Below, piece by piece: positions 6,176 through 15,566 of a stretch of DNA of 64,000 nt (positions are counted from its first letter, which is position 1; every line of letters begins with the position of its first letter). The DNA comes from Thermodesulfobacterium sp. TA1 (GTDB lineage: Bacteria; Desulfobacterota; Thermodesulfobacteria; Thermodesulfobacteriales; Thermodesulfobacteriaceae). The stretch is from positions 558,001 to 622,000 of the forward strand of contig NZ_CP043908.1 in the NCBI RefSeq assembly GCF_008630935.1, read 5' to 3'. The notes below the pieces were generated by a model, which worked only from the letters and a program-made list of their open reading frames with translations, was not told where the DNA came from and did not search any database. Made by a program: the position numbers and the translations under genes.

Positions 6176-8383
6176 TTGGTATTAAGTTTGTTTGTAGTTA
6201 ATCCAATTTTTGGTGAAGAAGTTAAAGCAGAAAAGGTTAAAAAAACTGAGGAGATTCCTGAGGTAATAGTAACAGCAACAAGGGTTGAAATTCCTGTTGA
6301 GGTTGCACCTGCAAGCGTAAATGTGGTTACAAAGAAAAAAATTGAACTTAAAGCCCCAAAAACAATTGATGAGGCTTTAAATGATGTTTTTGGCGTCTTT
6401 ATTAGAAGAGGAAAAGGTTTAATGGATACTCTTTTTGCAATTACTTTAAGAGGAATTCCTGAACAAAAGAGAACGCTTATTCTTATGGATGGAGTGATAT
6501 TAAATAATCCTTATACTGGTAGTGTCAAAATGGGAGGATATTATCCAGAAGACCTTGAAAGGATTGAAGTTGTTAAAGGGCCTTTTTCTTCTCTTTACGG
6601 TGGTTATGCTATGGGTGGAGTTGTTCAGTTTATAACCAAGATGCCAGAAAAAAGAGAAATTCTTTTAAAAACAGGATATGGCTCAAGCTGGAAGCGTGGG
6701 AAAGCAATGGATGATTTAAGAAGAATTTATATATCCTATGGGGATAAATTATTTGATAAATTGAGCATTTTTTTAAGTTATGGTGGACAATGGACGAATG
6801 GTTATCCAAGTGATTTTAATGTTCAAACAACAAAACCACCTACAGGAATTATTGGTTATAAAGAAACTTTAACAAGAGAAGGAAAGAAAGCTTATCTAAT
6901 TGGAGATAAAGGAGATAATACTTGGTGGGATGATGGAATTACAATCAAAGCACAGTATGAGTTTACAAAAGATACGAAATTAAGATTAACTTTTATGAGA
7001 AATCGTTACAATTATGATTATGATGCATCACATACGTATATATTTAATGCAACAACTGGAGCTCCTGTTTGGGGATATGGTAGAGTAAGAGAAAATACTT
7101 TTTTACCTGGAGGTGGGGGTCGAATTCAAAATACATATTCCTCAGGATTTGAGTCAAAGCTTTTTAAAGACATTGTAATGAAATTAAATTTATCATATTT
7201 AAATGTTGAAGAGGATTGGTATATTACTACACTTTCTAATGCAACAAGAACTGGTTGTATAGGTTCTCCATCAGCATGTGGATATGTTTCAAATACTCCA
7301 TCAGAGGCTTATATGGTAGATATCCAATTTAGTCTTCCCATTTTTAGTAACCAGATTATTACATTTGGTGGCTCTTATAGACATGGACATGCCCACACAA
7401 AGGGAAAATATCTAAGAAACTGGAGAGATAGAGAATCAATAACGACCTTAAAATATGAATCAAAAGGTAAAGATAGGACTTATGCAGTTTTTTTTCAAGA
7501 TGAAATAATGCTTCTAAATAATTTAACTCTCTATATAAGCTTTAGACAAGACTGGTGGAAAACTTATGACGGATATGTAAATGATGTCGGGAAAAAAGGT
7601 TATCCAATAGAATATCCATCACATTCTGCATCTTCTTTTAGCCCTAAATTTGGTTTAGTCTATAAACCCTTTGAATCAACAATACTTCGTGGTTCAATTG
7701 GAAAAGCTTTTAGACCTCCAACAGTATATGAACTTTATAGAACCTGGACAAGTACTGCTACAGGAATTACTTATGCTGGGAATCCTTACTTAGACCCTGA
7801 AACAGTTATATCTTGGGATATCGGAGTTGAGCAAAAACTTTGGAAAGGTGCAAGAGTTTCTTTGACGTATTTTGAAAATTATATGAGAGATTTAATATAC
7901 CGTAAAACTGTTAATGCTACATATCAGGAATTGGTAAATGTTGGTAAAGCAGAATCTCGCGGTGTTGAATTTGAGTTTGAGCAAAAGCTTGATAAATGGT
8001 TAAGATTTTTTACAAACTTTACCTATACTGATTCTGAAATCAAAGAAAATAAAGCAAAACCAGAAACAGTTGGAAAAAGACTTACTTATACACCTTTATG
8101 GATGGCAAATATTGGATTAGAATTTGAAAAATCAAAATTTCAAGCATTTCTTATTGGAAGATATGTTGATAAATGGTATGTCAATGACGATAATTCTGAT
8201 AAGGTTAAAAATGTTTACGGTTCTTATGATGAATATTTTGTTGTTGATGGAAGAATTTCTTACCAGGTTTCAAAATTTGCAAAGTTAAGTTTTGAGGTAG
8301 ATAACATTTTTAATAGAAAATACTATCAATATTATAAGGCACCAGAAAGGCAATGGTTTTTAGAGTTCTCATTAAAGTTTTAG
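6176..8383 (+). CDS. TonB-dependent outer-membrane receptor (siderophore/cobalamin/heme type)
   Basis: This is a 22-stranded beta-barrel receptor of about 735 residues in the open part of the frame. The TonB box and start of the plug are visible as PEVIVTATRVE near residues 29-39. The plug (about 45-165) contains RGIPEQKRTLILMDGV and ERIEVVKGPFSSLYGGYAMG. The barrel ends in the usual aromatic C-terminus (EFSLKF). A FRPPTVYELYRTW segment is typical of iron-chelate and cobalamin receptors. The true start is probably the ATG at 6138, linked through a frameshifted T7 run, because the open frame starts inside the hydrophobic part of the signal peptide. The gene overlaps the downstream binding protein by 31 bp and heads an uptake operon. 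Substrate is unknown; no cobalamin riboswitch is visible upstream. Confidence 0.85.
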   Translation: MVLSLFVVNPIFGEEVKAEKVKKTEEIPEVIVTATRVEIPVEVAPASVNVVTKKKIELKAPKTIDEALNDVFGVFIRRGKGLMDTLFAITLRGIPEQKRTLILMDGVILNNPYTGSVKMGGYYPEDLERIEVVKGPFSSLYGGYAMGGVVQFITKMPEKREILLKTGYGSSWKRGKAMDDLRRIYISYGDKLFDKLSIFLSYGGQWTNGYPSDFNVQTTKPPTGIIGYKETLTREGKKAYLIGDKGDNTWWDDGITIKAQYEFTKDTKLRLTFMRNRYNYDYDASHTYIFNATTGAPVWGYGRVRENTFLPGGGGRIQNTYSSGFESKLFKDIVMKLNLSYLNVEEDWYITTLSNATRTGCIGSPSACGYVSNTPSEAYMVDIQFSLPIFSNQIITFGGSYRHGHAHTKGKYLRNWRDRESITTLKYESKGKDRTYAVFFQDEIMLLNNLTLYISFRQDWWKTYDGYVNDVGKKGYPIEYPSHSASSFSPKFGLVYKPFESTILRGSIGKAFRPPTVYELYRTWTSTATGITYAGNPYLDPETVISWDIGVEQKLWKGARVSLTYFENYMRDLIYRKTVNATYQELVNVGKAESRGVEFEFEQKLDKWLRFFTNFTYTDSEIKENKAKPETVGKRLTYTPLWMANIGLEFEKSKFQAFLIGRYVDKWYVNDDNSDKVKNVYGSYDEYFVVDGRISYQVSKFAKLSFEVDNIFNRKYYQYYKAPERQWFLEFSLKF

Positions 8384-9354
8384 TTTTGATATTTAGTTTA
8401 AGCTTTACATGGGTTGAGGTTTTACAAGCCTCAACCTTCAGAGTTACTGATAAGCTTGGAAGAAATGTTGTAGTTAATGTTCCTGTTAAGAGGGCGGTTA
8501 TGGGGATAACTTATGAGCTTATTCCAGCTTTAAACTTATGGAATCAGGTTACAGGGGTTTCAAGGTGGGCAGAGGAAAATTGCGATCTTTATAAAGCAAT
8601 TGTAAGTGAAAATCCTTTGTTTAAAAAACCAACCGTTGGCGCTGGCTCAGATTTAAATGTTGAAGCAGTGCTAAGGTTAAAGCCAGATATTGTTATCACT
8701 TGGACATATAGTCCAAATACAATAAGATTTCTTGAACAAAAGGGTATTAAAGTTATAGGAATTTGGCCTGATAGTCTTTCTGAGCTTTATGAAGTTATTA
8801 GGATGCATGGAAAACTTTTTGGGAAAGAAAAAAGAGCAGAAGAAGTGATTTCTGAAATGGAAAAGATATTAAACCTTATTAAAAAAAGAGTTTCAAAAAT
8901 TTCACCTGAAAAAAGAAAAAAAATAATACATCTCGGTGGGAAACCGACTACTGTTTCGTGTGGAATTGGTATTACAAACGATATTATAGATTTAATCGGA
9001 GGAATAAATCCAGCTGGTTCTATTCAGAGTAGAAATGCAGAGGTATCAATTGAGAAAATAGTTAAATGGGATCCTGATGTAATTTTTATATGGGGTTCTG
9101 CTGGGTATAATGAATCTTGGCTTTATAAAAATTCTCAATGGAAAGCTATTAAAGCTGTAAGAGAGCATAAGGTTTATAAACTTCCAAGGTGGTCAACTTG
9201 GTCTCCGAGACTTGCACCAATTGCACTTTACATGGCAATGAAGGTTTATCCTGAATATTTTAAAGACGTAGATTTTGAAAAAGTTGCGGATAATTTTTAT
9301 AAAAAAGTTTTTGGTATTTCTTATTATAAGGTAAAGAAATATGAGGGGTATTAA
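8353..9354 (+). CDS. ABC transporter periplasmic binding protein for a metal chelate
   Basis: This 333-residue protein has an N-terminal signal sequence (hydrophobic residues 5-22, ending near LQAS) and the start of the class-III binding-protein fold (FRVTDKLGRNVVVNVPVKRA). The two lobes joined by a long helix are typical of FhuD/BtuF/HmuT proteins; KPDIVITW and WDPDVIFIWG mark the equivalent strands of the two lobes. It would deliver the chelate imported by the upstream TonB receptor to the FecCD-type permease. Its start lies inside the receptor gene (31-bp overlap) and its end overlaps the permease by 14 bp, indicating tight coupling. The ligand (ferric siderophore, heme or corrinoid) cannot be decided from sequence. 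Confidence 0.88.
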   Translation: MVFRVLIKVLVLIFSLSFTWVEVLQASTFRVTDKLGRNVVVNVPVKRAVMGITYELIPALNLWNQVTGVSRWAEENCDLYKAIVSENPLFKKPTVGAGSDLNVEAVLRLKPDIVITWTYSPNTIRFLEQKGIKVIGIWPDSLSELYEVIRMHGKLFGKEKRAEEVISEMEKILNLIKKRVSKISPEKRKKIIHLGGKPTTVSCGIGITNDIIDLIGGINPAGSIQSRNAEVSIEKIVKWDPDVIFIWGSAGYNESWLYKNSQWKAIKAVREHKVYKLPRWSTWSPRLAPIALYMAMKVYPEYFKDVDFEKVADNFYKKVFGISYYKVKKYEGY

Positions 9355-10342
9355 GGCTTTAGTGATTTTAATTTCTCCCTTTGTTGTTGCATGGGTAGCT
9401 CTTTTTCTTGGTGCTTATGGAGTTAGCCCATTCATGGTTTTAAAAATTTTACTGAACGAAACTTTTCATATTTTTAATATAGGAGATATTCCAGAAAAGG
9501 CGATAATATTTGATATAAGGTTACCAAGGGTTATACTTGCTGGGATTGTTGGTGCTTGTCTTTCTGGAGCAGGGGTTACCCTTCAGGGAATATTTAGGAA
9601 TCCTCTTGTTGATCCTTTTATCCTTGGCATTTCAGCTGGAGCAGCCTTTGGATGTGCTATAACCATTGGGTTTTTAAGCTTTCTTCCTGTTCAATTTATG
9701 GCCTTTATTTTTGGAATAACTGCGGTAGTCATTGCTTATACTGTTGCCCAGACACAAGGCGAGGTAAGTAGACTTCCTCTTATTCTTTCTGGAGTCATTG
9801 TTTCAGCTTTTTTTACTGCTTTGGTATCTATTGTTAAGTTTTTGGTTGATCCTCATAAGCTTCAAAGTATCGTTTATTGGCTTATGGGAAGTTTTTCACT
9901 TGCTGATTGGAGAGGAGTAAAAGTTTCTCTTTTGGGAGTTGTTTTCGGATTATTTCCTATTTTTCTTATGCGTTGGAGGCTAAATGTGATGAGCCTTAGT
10001 GAGGAAGAAGCAAAAGCTCTTGGAGTTAATGTTGCAAGAGACAGACTTCTTTTTATTGGATTTTCAACCTTAGCTGTAGCTATAGCAACCTCCCTTTGTG
10101 GGATTATTGGATGGGTAGGACTTATGGTTCCTCATTTAGTAAGAATGCTTATTGGGCCTGATCATAAAGTTCTTTTTCCACTTAGTCTCACTGCGGGGGC
10201 ATCTTTTATGATTGCAGCAGATACTATATCTCGCACTCTTACAAGTTTTGATATTCCCGTTGGTATTATTACTGCTTTAACTGGTGCACCATTTTTTATT
10301 TATTTAATGAAACGTGGTGGTAAAGAAGCTTGGGGTAAATAG
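9341..10342 (+). CDS. FecCD/BtuC-family ABC permease
   Basis: This 333-residue polytopic protein has about ten membrane segments. Family signatures include RLPRVILAGIVGACLSGAGV, FRNPLVDPFILGISAGAAFG and GWVGLMVPHLVRMLIGPDH, the last being part of the cytoplasmic region that contacts the ATPase. It forms the homodimeric inner-membrane channel for a metal chelate brought by the binding protein encoded just upstream. The start overlaps the preceding gene by 14 bp, and the stop is one base before the ATPase start codon. Length and motifs are normal and there is no sign of damage. Confidence 0.93.
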   Translation: MRGIKALVILISPFVVAWVALFLGAYGVSPFMVLKILLNETFHIFNIGDIPEKAIIFDIRLPRVILAGIVGACLSGAGVTLQGIFRNPLVDPFILGISAGAAFGCAITIGFLSFLPVQFMAFIFGITAVVIAYTVAQTQGEVSRLPLILSGVIVSAFFTALVSIVKFLVDPHKLQSIVYWLMGSFSLADWRGVKVSLLGVVFGLFPIFLMRWRLNVMSLSEEEAKALGVNVARDRLLFIGFSTLAVAIATSLCGIIGWVGLMVPHLVRMLIGPDHKVLFPLSLTAGASFMIAADTISRTLTSFDIPVGIITALTGAPFFIYLMKRGGKEAWGK

Positions 10343-10343
10343 C

Positions 10344-11117
10344 ATGCTTGAAGTAAGAGAAATTTATTTTAGGCATAAAGGAGAAAAACGTGATATTTTA
10401 AAAGGAATAAGCTTTACCGCAGAGAAAGGCTTTATAACTGCTATTTTAGGACCTAATGGTTCTGGGAAAACTACACTTTTTAAGTGCATTTCTGGGATTT
10501 GGAAAAACTATAAAGGAGAGATTAAAGTTGATGGAATAACTATTAATAAATTATCTTACAAAAATAGAGCAAGGTATTTTTCAGTTGTTCCACAAGATCA
10601 TGAGCCTGCCTTTCCTTTTTCTGTTTTTGATGTGGTTCTTATGGGAAGAGCAAGTTATGTAGGAATTTTCTCATCTCCTGGTAAAAAAGACTATGAGAAA
10701 GTAGAAACCGCATTAGAACTTGTTGGAATTAGACAATTAAAAGATGTTCCTTATACTAAGATAAGTGGTGGAGAAAGGCAGCTTGTTCTTATTGCAAGGG
10801 CTATTGCTCAAGAGGCTCCAGTGATGCTTCTTGATGAACCAACAAGTCATCTTGATTTTAAAAATCAGATAAATGTTTTAAAGAAAATAAAAGAAATTGC
10901 AACTTTAAAAGGACTTACAGTTGTTATGACTTTACATGACCCAAATCTTGCAAGCCTTTTTTCAGATAAAATAGTGGTGATTAATTCAGGAAATAAGATA
11001 GCAGAAGGAAGTCCAAAAGAAGTTTTAACAGAAGAATTAATTAAAAGGGTTTATGAAGTAGAGGTTATTAATTTTTGCTTTAACGGGCAAAAATTGATTT
11101 GTCCCAAGCTAAAATAA
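10344..11117 (+). CDS. ABC transporter ATPase of the metal-chelate uptake system
   Basis: This is a 257-residue ATPase starting at the ATG at 10344, one base after the permease stop, with a GGGG site about 10 bp upstream; the longer in-frame GTG start at 10314 would extend into the permease gene and is less likely. Walker A is GPNGSGKTT, the Q-loop is VVPQDHEP, the signature is ISGGERQL and Walker B is MLLDEPTSHLD, followed by the switch histidine in LHDPN. It belongs to the FecE/FhuC/BtuD subgroup. It energises import through the FecCD-type permease. A 54-bp gap with an AGGAGG site separates it from the ChlI-like gene, so transcription probably continues. Confidence 0.92.
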   Translation: MLEVREIYFRHKGEKRDILKGISFTAEKGFITAILGPNGSGKTTLFKCISGIWKNYKGEIKVDGITINKLSYKNRARYFSVVPQDHEPAFPFSVFDVVLMGRASYVGIFSSPGKKDYEKVETALELVGIRQLKDVPYTKISGGERQLVLIARAIAQEAPVMLLDEPTSHLDFKNQINVLKKIKEIATLKGLTVVMTLHDPNLASLFSDKIVVINSGNKIAEGSPKEVLTEELIKRVYEVEVINFCFNGQKLICPKLK

Positions 11118-11171
11118 AAAATAGGTTGACTAAGTTTACAAAACCAAAGGTAAGATGAAGGAGGTTTTAAG

Positions 11172-11444
11172 GTGATATTTCCTTTTACAGCAATCGTTAA
11201 TCAAGAAGAGATGAAGCTTGCCCTTATTTTAAACGTAATTGATCCAGGTATTGGTGGTGTTTTGATAATGGGAGAAAAAGGGACTGCTAAATCAACAACA
11301 GTTCGTGCTTTAGCAGACCTTCTTCCTGAGATTGAAGTAGTAAAGGGATGTAGGTTTAATTGTTCTCCGGAGGGTCCATTTTGTAGTGATTGTCTTGAAA
11401 AAATAAAAAATGAAATCCCTCTCGAAACAGAAAAAAGAAAATGA
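11172..11444 (+). CDS. ChlI-like chelatase ATPase, N-terminal fragment (frame-broken)
   Basis: This 90-residue frame begins with GTG behind an AGGAGG site. It matches the first part of magnesium/cobalt chelatase subunit [18 protein letters not shown], Walker [10 protein letters not shown] (34-42), PEIEVVKGC and the cysteine loop [15 protein letters not shown]. It ends at a TGA exactly where other ChlI proteins continue into the PVVDLPLGATEDRV-type segment. The rest of the protein follows in the -1 frame from 11441 (ATGA overlap). One extra A in the AAAA run at 11439-11442 would restore a single ChlI of about 335 residues. Alternatives are coupled translation of two halves or programmed frameshifting. 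Confidence 0.8.
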   Translation: MIFPFTAIVNQEEMKLALILNVIDPGIGGVLIMGEKGTAKSTTVRALADLLPEIEVVKGCRFNCSPEGPFCSDCLEKIKNEIPLETEKRK

Positions 11445-12181
11445 AGGTGGTTGAACTTCCTCTTGGGGTTACTGAGGATAGAGTGGTTGGGACCCTCGAT
11501 ATTGAACATGCTATTAAAAAAGGAGAAAAAAAATTTGAACCAGGAATTCTTGCAGAAGCAAACAGAAATTTTCTTTACATCGATGAAGTTAATTTACTTG
11601 AAGACCATATCGTAGATCTTCTTCTTGATTCAGCTGCAATGGGGATAAATACAGTTGAGAGGGAAGGTATATCCTTTACTCATCCTGCGAGATTTATTCT
11701 TGTAGGTACGATGAACCCGGAAGAAGGAGAGCTTAGACCTCAACTTCTTGATAGGTTTGGTCTTTGTGTTCAAGTGAATACTTTAAGAGATAAAGCTTTA
11801 AGGAAGGAGGTTCTTAAAAGAAAGGCAGAATTTGATGATGACCCAGAGGAATTTTTTAAAAAATGGGAGCCTGAACAAAAAAAACTTTTAGAAAGAATAC
11901 TTAAAGCAAAAGAAAATCTTAAAAAAGTAGAAATTAGTGATGATGCCCTTTCTCAAGTAGTTGAAATAACTTCAGAGTTAAATCTTGATGGTCATAGAGC
12001 AGACATTGTGATGCTAAAATCTGCCAGAGCTTATGCAGCTTTTAATGGAAAAAATAAAATAATTAGAGAAGAAATTAAAAAAGTTGCTCCCTTAGCCTTA
12101 AGACACAGGCTAAAAAGACTTCCTTTTGAGGATATCTCAAATGAGGTAGAAAAATTACATGCCATACTTGAAAAAATATAG
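11441..12181 (+). CDS. ChlI-like chelatase ATPase, C-terminal part (frame-broken)
   Basis: This 246-residue frame carries the remainder of the ChlI AAA+ domain: [15 protein letters not shown], Walker [11 protein letters not shown] (44-53), [20 protein letters not shown] with the sensor and arginine-finger region, and the C-terminal lid with GHRAD. The Walker A motif is in the upstream fragment, so this part alone cannot bind ATP normally. The ATG at 11441 overlaps the TGA of the N-terminal fragment as ATGA. In a chelatase the I subunit forms an ATP-hydrolysing hexamer that works with the D subunit on a large metal-inserting H/CobN subunit; no such large subunit is in the window. The 3' end overlaps the ChlD-like gene by 23 bp. 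Confidence 0.82.
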   Translation: MKVVELPLGVTEDRVVGTLDIEHAIKKGEKKFEPGILAEANRNFLYIDEVNLLEDHIVDLLLDSAAMGINTVEREGISFTHPARFILVGTMNPEEGELRPQLLDRFGLCVQVNTLRDKALRKEVLKRKAEFDDDPEEFFKKWEPEQKKLLERILKAKENLKKVEISDDALSQVVEITSELNLDGHRADIVMLKSARAYAAFNGKNKIIREEIKKVAPLALRHRLKRLPFEDISNEVEKLHAILEKI

Positions 12182-13994
12182 TTTAAGCTTTTCAGATTTT
12201 ATTTTTCAGGATATAGCAAAACTTGCTCTTCTTTTAAATGCGATCGAACCCAGATGTGGAGGTGTCCTTTTTATCGGAAAAAAAGGAACCGGTAAATCAA
12301 CCCTTTTAAAGGCTTTTAAAAAGATAGTTTCTTTTTTAGACTATCCTTTTATTGAAGTTCCGATGAGTGTTACTGAAGAAGCCCTTTTGGGAGGGATTAA
12401 TATTGAAGAAACTTTAAACCAAGGAAAAAGGATTTATCAAAGGGGGCTTCTTGGTAAGGCACAAGGAGGGTTTTTATTAGTTGAAGACATAAACCTTTTC
12501 CCGAACGATATACTTTCTTTGATTTTTGAGGTTCAATCAAGAGGCGAGAATATAGTTGAAAGAGAGGGTATAACCCTTAGAGAGCCTGCAAACTTTATAA
12601 TTCTTGCAACAATGAACCTAGAGGAAGGGGAGTTTTCAAGCCATTTTCTTGATAGGTTTGGTATGTGTGTAATTATGGATGATATTAAAGATAAAGAAAG
12701 GAGAAAAGAAATTATAAGGCTTAATCTTCAAGATTTTGGAAATTTAAGAAAAGATGAGGAAGAAATTGTTAAAGGGATTTTAAGGTCTAAAGAGTTGATA
12801 AAAGAGGTAAAATTACCTGATGAGATAAAGGACTATATTATAGAATTAGCTTTGAAATCTGCTGTAGCTGGACACAGGGCTGATATTTTTTTGATGCATG
12901 CGGTAAAAGCCTATACCGCCTATCTTGGAGAAAAAGAGGTAAAAAAGGAATATGTAGATGAGGTTGCTCCCCTTGTTTTGGTGCACAGAAAAAGATTGAT
13001 TGAGCCACCACCTCCTCCTCAACAAGAGGAAGAGCCTCAAGAGGAAAAGGAGGAACAAAAACAAAATCAAGAAAAAGAGAAAAAAGAAACAAAACAAAAA
13101 GAACCTTTATCTTCCCTTCCAGAAGGAAGTATTGAAAGATTCTCTCAGGAAAAGGAAGAAGTTTTTCCGGTTGGAGAAAGCTTTAAAGTGAAAAGGATTT
13201 TACTTAAAAAGGATAGGATTATAAGAGAGGCTGTAGGAAGAAGAACCAAAACTAAGATAAAAGGAAGGGGAGGAAGGTTTGTTAGAAGCCTTATTCAAGA
13301 AAGAGAAGAGGTGGCGATTTCTGCAACCATAAGAGCTGCTTCTCCCTTTCAGATTGTAAGAGGAAGAAAGGACAAACTTATTATAAAAGAAGAGGACTTA
13401 AGATATAAAGAAAAAGAGAGAAAAATGAGGCATATCGTTATTTTTGTAGTTGATGGTTCTGGATCTATGGGAGTAGAAAACAGAATGATACAAACTAAAG
13501 GAGCTATTCTTTCTCTTCTTATGGATTGCTATCAAAAAAGGGATAAAATAGCTATGATTGTTTTTAGAAAAGATAGGGCAGAAACTGTTCTTCCTCCAAC
13601 TTCTTCTCATGAACTTGCTTTAAAAAGATTAAAAGAAATTCCAACCGGTGGGAAAACCCCTCTTTCAGCAGGACTTATGGAAACCTATAATTTAATAAGA
13701 AGATTAAAACTAAAAGAGCCTTATAGTAGGTTTTTGATTTTCCTTATTACTGATGGAAAAGCAAATGTTTCTTTAACTGGAAAGTCTGTTTTTGAAGAAC
13801 TTCAGAGTCTTTGTAGTCTTTTAAGTAGTATTTCATCTGCTGATTTTATAGTTATAGATACAGAAAAGAAAAACAAATTTATAAGGATGGATATTGCTTT
13901 TAAGGTTGCAGAATGGCTTAATGCAAGGTATTATTTAGTTGAAGATTTAAAAGCAGATAGTCTTTTAGCTATTGCAAGGGCTTATAAGTTATGA
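12159..13994 (+). CDS. ChlD/BchD-like chelatase subunit (AAA+ plus VWA)
   Basis: This 611-residue protein has an N-terminal AAA+ domain with Walker [10 protein letters not shown] (40-48), a central Pro-rich then strongly charged linker ([12 protein letters not shown] onward, about residues 280-330), and a C-terminal von Willebrand A domain from about 425 with the MIDAS motif DGSGSMG near 431-437. This is the classic ChlD/BchD/CobT-type arrangement that bridges ChlI to the catalytic subunit. The AAA core is plausible for ATP binding, whereas many ChlD proteins have a degenerate one. It overlaps the ChlI fragment by 23 bp and the next ABC gene by 4 bp (ATGA). Its co-location with chelate-uptake genes suggests metal insertion into or removal from an imported tetrapyrrole, or a MoxR-like role; this is inference. 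Confidence 0.87.
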   Translation: MPYLKKYSLSFSDFIFQDIAKLALLLNAIEPRCGGVLFIGKKGTGKSTLLKAFKKIVSFLDYPFIEVPMSVTEEALLGGINIEETLNQGKRIYQRGLLGKAQGGFLLVEDINLFPNDILSLIFEVQSRGENIVEREGITLREPANFIILATMNLEEGEFSSHFLDRFGMCVIMDDIKDKERRKEIIRLNLQDFGNLRKDEEEIVKGILRSKELIKEVKLPDEIKDYIIELALKSAVAGHRADIFLMHAVKAYTAYLGEKEVKKEYVDEVAPLVLVHRKRLIEPPPPPQQEEEPQEEKEEQKQNQEKEKKETKQKEPLSSLPEGSIERFSQEKEEVFPVGESFKVKRILLKKDRIIREAVGRRTKTKIKGRGGRFVRSLIQEREEVAISATIRAASPFQIVRGRKDKLIIKEEDLRYKEKERKMRHIVIFVVDGSGSMGVENRMIQTKGAILSLLMDCYQKRDKIAMIVFRKDRAETVLPPTSSHELALKRLKEIPTGGKTPLSAGLMETYNLIRRLKLKEPYSRFLIFLITDGKANVSLTGKSVFEELQSLCSLLSSISSADFIVIDTEKKNKFIRMDIAFKVAEWLNARYYLVEDLKADSLLAIARAYKL

Positions 13995-14824
13995 TAAAAG
14001 TTGAGGGACTTGTTAAACATTATGGGAAAATAAAGGCAGTTGATGGGATAAGTTTTGAGATAAAACAAGGTGAAATATTTGGACTTCTTGGCCCAAACGG
14101 AGCAGGGAAAACAACTACAGTAAAGGTTTTAATCACTTTAACTAAGCCTGATGCGGGGAAATGTTTTATCAACGGTTTTGATGTTATAAAAGAACCTTAT
14201 GAAATTAGAAAATTTATCGGGGTTGTTCCACAGGAAAATAACTTAGATAGAGACTTAACGGTTTACGAAAATCTTTTTATTTATGGAAAACTTCATAAAA
14301 TAAAGGATTTAAAGGTCAAGATCAAAAACTTATTAGAGATGATGGGGCTTTGGGAAAGGAAAGATACGCTGGTTTCTAAGCTTTCAGGTGGTATGCAAAG
14401 AAGACTTCTTCTTGCAAGAGCCTTGCTTTCAGACCCGAAAGTTTTATTTTTAGATGAGCCTTCTATAGGGCTTGACCCTCAGATAAGAAGACATCTTTGG
14501 GAAATAATAAAAAGAGCGAAGGCAGAAGGTAAGACCGTTTTTCTTACTACTCATTATATAGAAGAGGCAGAAGCGCTTTGTGATAGGGTTGGAATTTTAG
14601 CTAAGGGAAGACTTATTGCCCTTGGGTCTCCGTCTGAACTTAAAAAATCTGTAGGTCTTTTTACGGTAGAGTACATAGACCAAGAAGGTAATATAAACCT
14701 TTGGATGTTTAAGACCAAAGAAGAGGCCTACGAGTTTGCCAAGAAAAATGACCTGCCTTTAGTTATAAGAGAAACTAACTTAGAAGATGTATTTATCAAA
14801 CTTACCGGAGAAAGGATAGAATAG
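13991..14824 (+). CDS. ABC-2 type transporter ATPase
   Basis: This 277-residue protein belongs to the DrrA/CcmA-like ABC exporter family. Walker A is GPNGAGKTT, the Q-loop is VVPQENNLD, the signature is LSGGMQRR and Walker B is VLFLDEPSIGLD. The C-terminal tail, including NLEDVFIKLTGERIE, is typical of ABC-2 exporters. The start overlaps the chlD-like stop (ATGA), and the stop overlaps the permease GTG by one base, so all are translated in series. The substrate is unknown; export of a metal-chelate product or a lipid/antibiotic-type molecule are both possible. Confidence 0.92.
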   Translation: MIKVEGLVKHYGKIKAVDGISFEIKQGEIFGLLGPNGAGKTTTVKVLITLTKPDAGKCFINGFDVIKEPYEIRKFIGVVPQENNLDRDLTVYENLFIYGKLHKIKDLKVKIKNLLEMMGLWERKDTLVSKLSGGMQRRLLLARALLSDPKVLFLDEPSIGLDPQIRRHLWEIIKRAKAEGKTVFLTTHYIEEAEALCDRVGILAKGRLIALGSPSELKKSVGLFTVEYIDQEGNINLWMFKTKEEAYEFAKKNDLPLVIRETNLEDVFIKLTGERIE

Positions 14825-15561
14825 TGGATTGGTATCCTGTTTTATTGCGAGAACTTTTGATTTTTAGAAGGAGGCTTTTAAAGTTTGGCTATCTTTTGTC
14901 TGCTATGATGCTTCCTATTATTTATTTTATCGTTTTTGGACTTGGTCTCGGAAGGATGGTTCAAATGGGGGAGAAAGGATATCTTAGCTTTCTTATACCA
15001 GGACTTGTGGCTATGACCTCTATGACCAACTCTTATACCTGGATCGCTAATTCTATAAACCTCAATCGTCTTTATTTTAAAACCTTTCAGGTACTTTATT
15101 TAGCTCCTATTTCTTATAGTTCTATAATCGTCGGAGAAGTCCTTGCAGGCATGATAAAAGGGCTTTTTGCCGCAAGTTTAATCATCCTGGTGGGTTATGT
15201 TACCTGTCCTCATTTTGGTCTAAGTCTACCTTTTATAGTAGCCCTCTTTTTAAACTGTTTTTTGTTTGCAAACCTTGGTTTTTTGGTAGGTATGTCTGCC
15301 AAAGGACACGAGGAGACAGCAACTTATTTTAATTTTTTTATCCTTCCGATGGGCTTTTTTTGTGGGACTTTTTTCCCAATAGAACGTATTCCGATTTTTT
15401 TAAAACCTATAGTCTATGTTTTACCTCTAACCTATACCAACATTCTTATAAGAAAGGAATTTTTTGATACCCTTGCATGGATTTGTGTTTTGATGCTGGT
15501 TTTTTATAGTGTGATTTTGTTTGTTTTAGGGTTTAGGTCTCTTAAAAACTACAGCGAATAA
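14824..15561 (+). CDS. ABC-2 type transporter permease
   Basis: This 245-residue protein has six predicted membrane segments, starting with GTG. It contains the ABC-2 signature region near FFCGTFFPIERIPIFLKPIV, where a reentrant helix follows the fifth segment. It forms the membrane part of the exporter with the preceding ATPase, with a one-base stop/start overlap. It is the last gene of the plus-strand locus and converges with the EamA gene after 5 bp. No cargo can be inferred. Confidence 0.9.
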   Translation: MDWYPVLLRELLIFRRRLLKFGYLLSAMMLPIIYFIVFGLGLGRMVQMGEKGYLSFLIPGLVAMTSMTNSYTWIANSINLNRLYFKTFQVLYLAPISYSSIIVGEVLAGMIKGLFAASLIILVGYVTCPHFGLSLPFIVALFLNCFLFANLGFLVGMSAKGHEETATYFNFFILPMGFFCGTFFPIERIPIFLKPIVYVLPLTYTNILIRKEFFDTLAWICVLMLVFYSVILFVLGFRSLKNYSE

Positions 15562-15566
15562 GTTTT

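Noticed and set aside
10314-10343. Upstream GTG start for the chelate-uptake ATPase
   Set aside because: It lies inside the permease gene with no suitable site, while the ATG at 10344 has GGGG upstream and follows the permease stop by one base.
12838-13097. Antisense frames in the chlD linker region
   Set aside because: They mirror the repetitive Glu/Lys/Gln codons of the charged linker; such codons avoid stops on the reverse strand.
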